A DNA stretch of 64,000 bases from Ureibacillus sp. FSL W7-1570 (lineage in GTDB: Bacteria > Bacillota > Bacilli > Bacillales_A > Planococcaceae). The notes beneath the pieces are model-generated. The model saw nothing but the letters and a program-made list of their open reading frames with translations, was not told where the DNA came from and made no database searches. The DNA lies in contig NZ_CP151979.1 in assembly GCF_038593265.1 (NCBI RefSeq), positions 3,169,001 through 3,233,000 of the forward strand, written 5' to 3'. Positions 57,490 to 64,000 of this stretch are shown here, in pieces. Made by a program: the position numbers and the translations under genes. How positions within the stretch are numbered: position 1 is the stretch's first letter; the number at the start of each line of letters is the position of its first letter.

Positions 57490-57944
57490 TGAATCAGGAA
57501 CAATTTGAGCAAATTGAACAGCAGATCACACCCAGCACCCCCTATGTCAAAAATGTGTTGAAAGCATTTTTGGTTGGCGGCCTAATATGCACGATCGGAC
57601 ATGCAATCACATATTTTTATATCATTTTTTTTGATTTTACGGAAAAAACGGTGGGAAACCCGACTGCTGCGACCATGATTTTCCTCTCCATGCTGCTGAC
57701 AGGTTTCGGTTTGTATCAAAAACTCGGCCAATTTGCGGGAGCGGGAAGTGCGGTGCCGGTTTCGGGTTTTGGCAACGCGGTGATTTCGGCAGCCATTGAA
57801 CATAAAACGGAAGGTTTTGTGCTTGGAGTGGGAGGCAATATGTTTAAATTGGCAGGTTCAGTCATTTTATTCGGTGTCGCTTCCGCATTTGTCGTCGCTT
57901 TGATTAAATTAATTCTTGTGACAATGGGTGTTATCGAATGGTGA
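57489..57944 (+). CDS. spoVAC: Stage V sporulation protein AC
   Basis: 151 residues, four to five membrane helices. Mechanosensitive channel subunit for dipicolinic acid uptake into the forespore and release at germination. Motif FAGAGSAVPVSGFGNAVISA is typical. ATG 57489 overlaps the previous stop; AAGGAGGAAACG precedes it. Confidence 0.93.
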   Translation: MNQEQFEQIEQQITPSTPYVKNVLKAFLVGGLICTIGHAITYFYIIFFDFTEKTVGNPTAATMIFLSMLLTGFGLYQKLGQFAGAGSAVPVSGFGNAVISAAIEHKTEGFVLGVGGNMFKLAGSVILFGVASAFVVALIKLILVTMGVIEW

Positions 57945-58933
57945 TCGTGTTTCAGAGCAAACCTTCCATTATTGCAAGCGCGGCTGTCGCAGGGCCGTTG
58001 GAAAGAAAGAGCGTGTTCTATTCCTATTTTGATTCTGTCATGGAGGATGAACGCTGGCACCAGGCGACGAATGAGCAAGGAAATGCAAAGATGATTCAAG
58101 AAGCATGCGAAATCATATTGAAAAAGGCGGACTTGAACCGTTTGGATATCGATTTCTTTTTGGCGGGGGATTTAGTGAACCAAATGACCCCGACGAATTT
58201 TGCCGCCAAGGAGATTGCGGCATCATTTATCGGATTATTTTCAGCCTGTGCAACATCCGTATCTTCCGTCATTATTGCAAGTGTATTGACGGAATTGGGA
58301 GCTTCGAAATATGCCATTGCGGGTGCCTCCAGTCAACATAATTCAGTGGAACGGCAATTCCGGTACCCTGTATATTACGGTGGTCAAAAACCGGCCACTG
58401 CCCAATGGACTGTTACCGCTGCGGGCTTCACTTTGATTGGGGAACACACCCCGAAATGCCCTTCCATTGCAGCGGCGACGGTTGGAAAAGTCATCGACTA
58501 CGGACAAACGGATCCATTCCATATGGGAGCTGCGATGGCGCCGGCTGCATATGATACGATCCAAAGGCATTTGGAAAAACGGAATCAAAAAATAACAGAT
58601 TACGACATGATTATGACAGGAGATTTGGGAAAAATCGGGCTGCAAATCTTGAAACGGATGTTTCAAGAGACAGGTGCAAGTGAAGCGGATTGCAATATTT
58701 TCCGTGACGCCGGGGCAGAATTTTATGGGGAAGATCCATCCTTTTTGGCTGGGGCAAGCGGTGCCGGCTGTTCCGCTTCCGTTTATTTCAGCTATGTATT
58801 ACAGCAATTGAAAGGTGGGCGCTTTAAACGGGTGTTGCTCGTGGCAACCGGCTCCCTCCTCTCCCCATTGACGTTCCAGCAAGGAGAAACGATTCCTTGC
58901 ACTGCCCATGCAATCGAAGTGACGATGGAGTGA
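57938..58933 (+). CDS. spoVAD: Stage V sporulation protein AD
   Basis: 331 residues with a thiolase-like fold; binds dipicolinic acid. Motifs LFSACATSVSS and GASSQHNSVERQFRYP are characteristic. Overlaps spoVAC by seven bases. Confidence 0.95.
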   Translation: MVIVFQSKPSIIASAAVAGPLERKSVFYSYFDSVMEDERWHQATNEQGNAKMIQEACEIILKKADLNRLDIDFFLAGDLVNQMTPTNFAAKEIAASFIGLFSACATSVSSVIIASVLTELGASKYAIAGASSQHNSVERQFRYPVYYGGQKPATAQWTVTAAGFTLIGEHTPKCPSIAAATVGKVIDYGQTDPFHMGAAMAPAAYDTIQRHLEKRNQKITDYDMIMTGDLGKIGLQILKRMFQETGASEADCNIFRDAGAEFYGEDPSFLAGASGAGCSASVYFSYVLQQLKGGRFKRVLLVATGSLLSPLTFQQGETIPCTAHAIEVTME

Positions 58934-58942
58934 GGCCATAAC

Positions 58943-59311
58943 ATGATCATAATGGACTTTATACTTGCATTTATTGTCGGCGGTATCATTTGTGCGATTG
59001 GACAGTTGCTGATGGATGTGGGAAAAATGACTCCCGGAAAAACATTGTCCATCCTTGTTGTTGCAGGTTCCATTGTTTCCGGATTAGGTTGGTATCAACC
59101 ATTGATTGATTTGGCGGGTGGCGGAGCGACAATTCCCATCACTTCTTTCGGCCATTCATTAACCCAAGGGGCGATTTCGGAAGCGGAAAAGCATGGCTGG
59201 GTTGGTGTTTTGACGGGAATGTTCGAAGTGACAAGCTCGGGAATCAGTTCTGCCATCGTCTTCGGGTTTATTGCCGCCCTAGTTTTTAAATCAAAAGGAA
59301 AAGTGAATTAG
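58943..59311 (+). CDS. spoVAE: Stage V sporulation protein AE (AEb-like)
   Basis: 122 residues, four membrane helices, with GGGATIPITSFGHSLTQGAI. The third membrane-channel component. No spoVAA, AB, AEa or AF follow, so the operon is the short lipoprotein-C-D-E form. Confidence 0.92.
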   Translation: MIIMDFILAFIVGGIICAIGQLLMDVGKMTPGKTLSILVVAGSIVSGLGWYQPLIDLAGGGATIPITSFGHSLTQGAISEAEKHGWVGVLTGMFEVTSSGISSAIVFGFIAALVFKSKGKVN

Positions 59312-59318
59312 ACGAATA

Positions 59319-59372
59319 CCCCTCCTTACCGTTGCAGTGATGCATACACTACAACAGTAAAGAAAGGAGGGG
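59319..59372 (+). promoter_or_regulatory. Inverted repeat able to hide the yjcZ-like RBS
   Basis: CCCCTCCTT (59319-59327) is a perfect complement of AAGGAGGGG (59364-59372), the ribosome site of the next gene. The 36-base gap contains CATACACTA (59343-59351), a mother-cell type -10. Confidence 0.55.
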
Positions 59373-59379
59373 AATTTTT

Positions 59380-59589
59380 ATGTGGGATAAATGTGGATGC
59401 CAACAATACAGCCAAATGGGGCCGATGCAAATGGGACCGATGCAAATGAGCCCTGTCGACTATTGCGGACCATCTTATGTAAGTCCGTCATATTATAAAG
59501 GTAAATGTAAATACAACGGTGATCTTTTTGTACTGATCGTTGTATTATTCATTTTATTGATTATCGTGGGCAGCTGTAGCAAGTGGTAA
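59380..59589 (+). CDS. YjcZ-like sporulation membrane peptide
   Basis: 69 residues. Cys, Met, Gln and Tyr-rich head (MWDKCGCQQYSQMGPMQMGP) with two near-identical MQMGPM units, then one membrane helix (FVLIVVLFILLIIVGS), the YjcZ-family signature. Small sporulation proteins of this family have no settled function. AAGGAGGGG precedes ATG 59380. Confidence 0.8.
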   Translation: MWDKCGCQQYSQMGPMQMGPMQMSPVDYCGPSYVSPSYYKGKCKYNGDLFVLIVVLFILLIIVGSCSKW

Positions 59590-59600
59590 GGAGGGGAGCC

Positions 59601-59846
59601 ATGAATCATTTTTTTAAACAAATCGAAAAAAAGACCGGCGTAAGCATGGAAGAAATCTTCGCACTGGCAAACGCAATACAGCATGCAGACTTTACGAATG
59701 AAAAACAGGTAAGGAAAATTGTTCGCCGGGTTAGCCAATTGGCGAACAAACCGATTTCAAAAGATTTGGAAGATCAAATTGTCAATTCAATCCTTCAAAA
59801 CGGAGAATCCATCGATTTAAATAGCATTCAAAGAATGTTGGGCTAA
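59601..59846 (+). CDS. spoVIF: Stage VI sporulation protein F
   Basis: 81 residues; starts MNHFFKQIEKKTGVSMEEIF. SpoVIF (YjcC) is needed for late coat assembly and works with GerE in the mother cell. AAGGAGGGG precedes ATG 59601; probably in one transcript with the YjcZ-like gene, 11 bases upstream. Confidence 0.88.
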   Translation: MNHFFKQIEKKTGVSMEEIFALANAIQHADFTNEKQVRKIVRRVSQLANKPISKDLEDQIVNSILQNGESIDLNSIQRMLG

Positions 59847-60060
59847 AGGATAGCGGGCTGTCTCGCCAAAAATGGGGGCAGCCCTTGCTTAATTGGAAGG
59901 AAAAACGGAAAGCCGGGGGACGGAAATCGCCAACGGGAAAAACTCGGTCAGCGGGCGATGAATCCCCATCCCGGAAAATCGAAAAAAGGCCGGAGAATAA
60001 AAAGAAAAAGCGAATGCTGGTTTCATTCGCTTTTGGATCAAACGGTGCCGAATAAAAACC
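59847..60060. other. Intergenic region with convergent terminators
   Basis: GGGCTG (59855-59860) and CAGCCC (59879-59884) form a hairpin without a good T run after spoVIF. The rest up to 60000 shows no gene. Confidence 0.5.
60001..60034 (-). terminator. Terminator of yjcG
   Basis: AAAAGCGAATG (60006-60016) pairs with CATTCGCTTTT (60024-60034); T-rich tail on the minus strand. Confidence 0.8.
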
Positions 60061-60576
60061 CTACATTTCCCCGGTCAATTTATAGGTTTCATATGTTGTC
60101 CAAGAACCGTCTTCCAATTGATAAATGAGGTGGATACGGTCAATTTCTTCCTTTTCGTTGATCCCGATCATGCGCAGCTGAGGAAAAATGTCATCATGCT
60201 CAGTCGCTGTCAAATCACGGGCGATGGTGATATGGGGAATAAAAACATGTTTCGGGTTTCCGATGTTGATTTCTCGATACAGTTCGTCGTGAATGTTTTG
60301 TAATTGTTCTGTCAGCTCAATCTTGAAATAGATGACGTTCGTTGTAGGAAAAAAGGAACTGATTTTGGATGCGTGTATTTTTAGCGGACCATATTTATTG
60401 GCGATGGATTTGATTTTATGTGAAATGTCTTCGATTTGCGATTCATCCACTTCAAAAGCTTCTTTTATCGTGATATAGGGTGTTATTTTCGTATAGTGGG
60501 AATCATATCGCTTACGATAAGTGTTCGCCAAATCTTGCAGTTTTTTTGATGGGAATGCCACAACACTTAACTTCAT
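60061..60576 (-). CDS. yjcG: 2H phosphoesterase YjcG (2'-5' RNA ligase-like)
   Basis: 171 residues with the two histidine motifs of the 2H fold, HYTKITPYITIK and HVFIPHITIARDL. Likely acts on a cyclic phosphodiester; substrate unknown. AGGGAGGAAAGC precedes ATG 60576. Confidence 0.9.
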   Translation of the reverse strand: MKLSVVAFPSKKLQDLANTYRKRYDSHYTKITPYITIKEAFEVDESQIEDISHKIKSIANKYGPLKIHASKISSFFPTTNVIYFKIELTEQLQNIHDELYREINIGNPKHVFIPHITIARDLTATEHDDIFPQLRMIGINEKEEIDRIHLIYQLEDGSWTTYETYKLTGEM

Positions 60577-60644
60577 CCGCTTTCCTCCCTGAAATGCAAA
60601 TTTTACTTAAGTATAGCAAATTATGCTCGAAAGATACACGATTT

Positions 60645-61370
60645 TTAAATCCCAAAAGTATTGCAAAGGGCTCTTTTCAAATCAGGTTTCCAAGATTTCC
60701 AAGTGTGATTGCCATCCAGTTCATCATAAAACATATGTTGATAATTTTTGGATATTAACAATTGATGCAATTTCCGGTTCGGCGTGAGGAAATCTTTCAC
60801 TTCTTTGTAGAATGTGACAGCTTCCGATTCCTGTTTTCCGACCGTGTGATAAATGGCCAAAGATTCGTGTGTCGGCGCTTCTTCAACCGCCTTTAACACC
60901 GATTCATCCACATAAGGCGATTGCAAAATCACTTTGCCGAAAATAGTCGGATATTTTATTGCGGCAAGAAGGGACACGGTGGCAGCCATAGAATCGCCGA
61001 TCAATCCCCGGCTTGACCCAAGCTCGGTTGTCGAAAATTCGCTGTCGATGAAGGGTACAAGTTCATGGGCCAGAAATTTTAAATAGGCTTCATGCTGCTC
61101 TCCCGATGGTATGTATTTTCTTCTTCGATCCAGTGCATCCTTGTAAGGAACACCTACGATAATCAAGTTCTCAATTTCGTAGTTGTCAATCAATTCATCA
61201 GCAATATGGGAAATTCCACCTAATTGGAAATAGTCTTTCCCATCAGAAGCGATTAAAATGTTATATTTATTAAGTGGAGTATAATTTGCTGGAGTATAAA
61301 TCAGCAATTCGAAATTCTCCTGCAAGGTATTACTGTAAAATGGAATATCTTGTATGGATCCTGTTTCCAC
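60645..61370 (-). CDS. yjcH: Putative esterase YjcH
   Basis: 241 residues, esterase-D-like alpha/beta hydrolase. Nucleophile elbow GLIGDSMAAT and C-terminal His in DGNHTWKSW. It is followed 68 bases on by yjcG in the same direction, as in B. subtilis. AAGGAGGACAAC precedes ATG 61370. Confidence 0.88.
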   Translation of the reverse strand: METGSIQDIPFYSNTLQENFELLIYTPANYTPLNKYNILIASDGKDYFQLGGISHIADELIDNYEIENLIIVGVPYKDALDRRRKYIPSGEQHEAYLKFLAHELVPFIDSEFSTTELGSSRGLIGDSMAATVSLLAAIKYPTIFGKVILQSPYVDESVLKAVEEAPTHESLAIYHTVGKQESEAVTFYKEVKDFLTPNRKLHQLLISKNYQHMFYDELDGNHTWKSWKPDLKRALCNTFGI

Positions 61371-61495
61371 TTGTTGTCCTCCTTAAGTTGTAGTTCATAA
61401 TTGTATCATATAAAAAAAATATCATGTATGATGAAATAAAAGAATATTTTTACATTAGAAATAGAAAAAATCATATAAAAGAGAGAGGATTCACC

Positions 61496-62083
61496 ATGCA
61501 AGAATATAAACGTGTTCATTCAGATGATGTGACAAAAGCGGCCAAGGAAGCATTGAAAAGAAGAGGGGTAAATATAGAGGACATTGCAAAAATTGTGTAT
61601 GAAATGCAATCGCCTTTTAATCATGGATTGACTTTGGAACATTGCATTCAATCGATTGAACGGGTGCTTCTGAAGCGGGAAGTTCAACATGCGGTGCTCG
61701 TGGGCGTGGAATTGGATGAATTGGCAGAGAAAAAAATGCTTTCAGAACCTTTGCAAACGATTGTAGAAAATGATGAGGGGTTATTCGGCGTCGATGAAAC
61801 GATCGCATTGAGCTCTGTCATGACTTATGGCAGCATTGCATTAACGACGTACGGCCATTTGGATAAAAATAAAATCGGCATTATCAAAAAATTGAATACG
61901 AAGAATGGCAAAGATGTCCATACATTTTTGGATGATCTCGTGGCGAGCATCGCGGCATGTGCTGCAAGCCGTATTGCCCATAAAATGCGGGATCTGGAGG
62001 AAGAAGGGGAAACATTCCGAAATGTGCATCCAAAGGAATTGGGTCCGGAAGGTGAAATGCTGCCGGTGGATGATGAGCCATGA
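61496..62083 (+). CDS. Phosphatidylglycerophosphatase A family protein
   Basis: 195 residues, soluble helical PgpA/YutG fold (LSSVMTYGSIALTTYGHLDKNK; AACAASRIAHKMRD). Bacillus relatives carry an extra N-terminal region, as here. Its activity on phosphatidylglycerophosphate is inferred from family. ATG 61496 follows GAGAGAGGAT; the frame opens at 61424. Confidence 0.8.
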   Translation: MQEYKRVHSDDVTKAAKEALKRRGVNIEDIAKIVYEMQSPFNHGLTLEHCIQSIERVLLKREVQHAVLVGVELDELAEKKMLSEPLQTIVENDEGLFGVDETIALSSVMTYGSIALTTYGHLDKNKIGIIKKLNTKNGKDVHTFLDDLVASIAACAASRIAHKMRDLEEEGETFRNVHPKELGPEGEMLPVDDEP

Positions 62084-62089
62084 TAAATA

Positions 62090-62120
62090 AACAGGCTGGG
62101 TTTAAATCGCCCAGCCTGTT
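62090..62120. terminator. Hairpin terminator after pgpA-like gene
   Basis: A perfect 11-base stem, AACAGGCTGGG (62090-62100) with CCCAGCCTGTT (62110-62120). T run is weak on both strands. Confidence 0.7.
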
Positions 62121-62137
62121 GGCATTTATCTCAATGT

Positions 62138-62302
62138 TCAATTTTCTGTCTCCTTATTTGAAGAATCCTCATCTTCATGTGGCAATTGTCCGTTGAAATA
62201 TAAAAATGATTCGTCCTCCAATTGATGAATTTTTTCTTCATTGATCCCTATCGCCAAAGGTCCTGAAAAAATTTCCTCCCACCAATATTCTGTCGAAATC
62301 AT
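62138..62302 (-). CDS. Small acidic protein, 54 residues
   Basis: Starts MISTEYWWEEIFSGP and ends in an acidic tail (HEDEDSSNKETEN). AGAGGGGG precedes ATG 62302; the frame is open to 62350. I recognise no family. Confidence 0.55.
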   Translation of the reverse strand: MISTEYWWEEIFSGPLAIGINEEKIHQLEDESFLYFNGQLPHEDEDSSNKETEN

Positions 62303-62442
62303 ATCATTTGCCCCCTCTTCAATATTTTTGTGAAGACTGCACATTCTCAAACTTTTAATGGTAGTTCTTCAACAAATTGTAGTAATATTACTGTAGTTAG
62401 TATGGGCTGAAAACTATTTTTTATGTACTTTGGGGGGAAAGA

Positions 62443-63831
62443 ATGAAATTACAAGCGCATGAAATTGAAAAGATGATCAACCTGCAAAAAGAATTTTTTT
62501 ATTCCGGTCAAACAAGGGACATCGAGTTTCGGAAAAAACAATTGAAGAAGTTAAGAAGTGCCATAATAAAACATGAAAAAGAAATTTTAAAAGCATTGAA
62601 TCTGGATTTAAGAAAAAGTGAGTTTGAAGCATATTCAAATGAAGTCGGTTTCGTTTTGAACAGCATTCAATATATGCTCAAGTCCATTGATGAATGGGCA
62701 AAACCGGTGGAAGTGAAAACGCCGTTGCATTTTCAACCGGCAAAGAGCTTCATCGTTCGTGAGCCATATGGTTCAGTATTGATCATCGGACCTTTCAATT
62801 ATCCGTTCCAATTGGTGATGGAACCGTTAATCGGTGCGATCATCGGCGGGAATACGGCCATTGTAAAACCTTCCGAGTCTTCCGTCCATACGGCGCAAAT
62901 CATCAGAACAATCATTGAAGAAACGTTTGAACCGCAATTCGTGCGGGTGGTGGAAGGGGAGAAGGAAGAAGTAAACGCCCTTATCCATGCCCCTTTTGAT
63001 TATATTTTCTTTACAGGCAGCGTGTCTGTCGGGAAAATTGTGATGCGCGCCGCGGCGGAAAGGCTTACCCCAATCACCCTTGAGCTGGGAGGGAAAAGCC
63101 CCGTCATTGTCGATGAAAGCGCCAATCTTGATGTCGCTGTTAAACGGATAGCATGGGGGAAATTCAACAATGTCGGACAAACTTGTGTGGCACCGGATTA
63201 TGTCTTGGTCCATTCCTCCATCTATGAACGGTTTATCAAAAAATTGAAGAAAACGATTGTCCAATTTTATGGAAAGGATCCCCAAGCCAGCAGGGATTAC
63301 GGACGAATCATCAATGAACGCCATTTTGATCGCCTGGCCAAACTGCTGCAAGCGGAAAAGGACAACATCACTTTCGGTGGAAGAGCGGACAGAAAAGATT
63401 TATATATCGGACCTACGATTTTCGAAAATGTCAGCTGGGAGAGTCCGATTATGGAAGATGAAATTTTTGGGCCATTGCTTCCAATCATCAAATACGAAAA
63501 TCTCGCTTCGGCCTTTGATCAAATACGCAAGCTTCCAAAGCCGTTAGCCGCTTACTTCTTCTCGGAAAACGAGAAACATATCGATGCTTTTTTACAGGAG
63601 ATCCCATTTGGCGGAGGATGCATCAACGATACGGTGACCCATGTAGCCAATCATTATTTGCCATTTGGCGGCGTCGGGCCTTCCGGAATGAACAGCTATC
63701 ACGGCAAAGCGAGCTTCGAAACCTTCACCCATGCGAAATCCATCATGAAGCGATCTTCAAAATTGGCCAATAATTTATTATATCCACCATATAAACAAAA
63801 GGTGAAATTGGTGCGAAAAGTGTTGAGATAA
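62443..63831 (+). CDS. Aldehyde dehydrogenase, class 3-like
   Basis: 462 residues, NAD(P)-dependent ALDH. Glu in LELGGKSPVIVDESA (about 210), catalytic Cys in NNVGQTCVAPDYVL (about 245), and nucleotide-binding IIGPFNYPFQLVMEPL. The C-terminus carries a basic amphipathic stretch (RSSKLANNLLYPPYK), which is typical of membrane-associated fatty-aldehyde enzymes such as YwdH. GGGGGGAAAG precedes ATG 62443. Confidence 0.93.
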   Translation: MKLQAHEIEKMINLQKEFFYSGQTRDIEFRKKQLKKLRSAIIKHEKEILKALNLDLRKSEFEAYSNEVGFVLNSIQYMLKSIDEWAKPVEVKTPLHFQPAKSFIVREPYGSVLIIGPFNYPFQLVMEPLIGAIIGGNTAIVKPSESSVHTAQIIRTIIEETFEPQFVRVVEGEKEEVNALIHAPFDYIFFTGSVSVGKIVMRAAAERLTPITLELGGKSPVIVDESANLDVAVKRIAWGKFNNVGQTCVAPDYVLVHSSIYERFIKKLKKTIVQFYGKDPQASRDYGRIINERHFDRLAKLLQAEKDNITFGGRADRKDLYIGPTIFENVSWESPIMEDEIFGPLLPIIKYENLASAFDQIRKLPKPLAAYFFSENEKHIDAFLQEIPFGGGCINDTVTHVANHYLPFGGVGPSGMNSYHGKASFETFTHAKSIMKRSSKLANNLLYPPYKQKVKLVRKVLR

Positions 63832-63966
63832 TTTGAAATATTGAATAGATGTTGTGATCGGGAACGATATATAATAAAATACTTTGATTGAAAATTCTAA
63901 AAAAATGAACTCATGTCGGCAAAATTCGACATAACGAAAAAAGTTCGTTTTTTCTACGAATCCTCT

Positions 63967-63996
63967 TTGTCGAAATTTATCTATTTTTGATATGAT
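63967..63996 (+). promoter_or_regulatory. Promoter at the window end
   Basis: TTGTCG (63967-63972), 18 bases, TATGAT (63991-63996) with TG extension at 63988. A small dyad AACGAA...TTCGTT with Ts near 63934-63955 may end the dehydrogenase transcript. Confidence 0.5.
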
Positions 63997-64000
63997 TGAT

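Overview
The window is a piece of chromosome from a moderately AT-rich, endospore-forming Gram-positive bacterium of the Bacillaceae/Planococcaceae type (Ureibacillus- or Lysinibacillus-like is my inference). Strong AAGGAGG-type ribosome sites, SpoVA, SpoVIF and CotO/CotY coat genes, Spx/MecA/SpxH, AddAB, a tryptophan T-box and CtsR and FapR operators all point this way. Almost every gene has a recognisable Bacillus subtilis relative. The window joins, side by side, blocks that to my recollection lie apart in B. subtilis. No tRNA, rRNA, CRISPR array or prophage is visible.

Layout: (1) 1-5813: cell envelope and division genes: the end of ftsX, a CwlO-like M23 peptidase, a ResA-like thioredoxin, CtpB and MinJ. 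(2) 5880-8584: a 21-nt repeat tract, the AzlCD amino-acid exporter, a divergent XRE-cupin regulator and a DedA/VTT membrane protein. (3) 8655-15944: AddB and AddA, the double-strand-break helicase-nuclease. (4) 16020-20607: a DUF418 protein, YisK, YisL, a 49-residue membrane protein and a membrane-anchored GH13 protein whose catalytic residues are gone. (5) 20825-26455: an App/Opp-type peptide transporter in the order D-F-B-C-binding protein. (6) 26596-29625: the yitS/yitU/yitV/yitW block. (7) 29910-33891: NosL-NosD-NosL-NosY-NosF copper-maturation genes with no NosZ in view, followed by an IS1182-family element (33910-35803) and a Bacillus-type FNR gene. (8) 36666-38878: a CtsR-controlled ClpB without its N-domain. 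(9) 39044-42940: fatty-acid initiation/elongation (FabH, FabF) behind a FapR site, and TrpS behind a T-box. (10) 43655-55813: the spx-mecA-coiA-pepF-spxH-yjbI-yjbJ-yjbK / yjbL-relQ-nadK-yjbO block, then mgtE. (11) 55907-59846: spore genes: CotO, CotY/Z, a lipoprotein-SpoVAC-AD-AE operon with a sigma-G promoter, a YjcZ-like peptide and SpoVIF. (12) 60061-63831: YjcG, YjcH, a PgpA-family protein, a small acidic protein and an aldehyde dehydrogenase.

Functional links: Spx, its ClpXP adaptor SpxH, the ClpC adaptor MecA and the globin YjbI form the disulfide-stress circuit. FNR with the nos-like genes points to low-oxygen copper or nitrogen-oxide metabolism. The most unusual items are the orphan Nos module, the GH13 pseudoenzyme, the compact second-type spoVA operon with a possible RNA switch after it, the IS whose transposase borrows its stop codon from target DNA, the N-domain-less ClpB, and a 565-base non-coding stretch with an FNR-like dyad.
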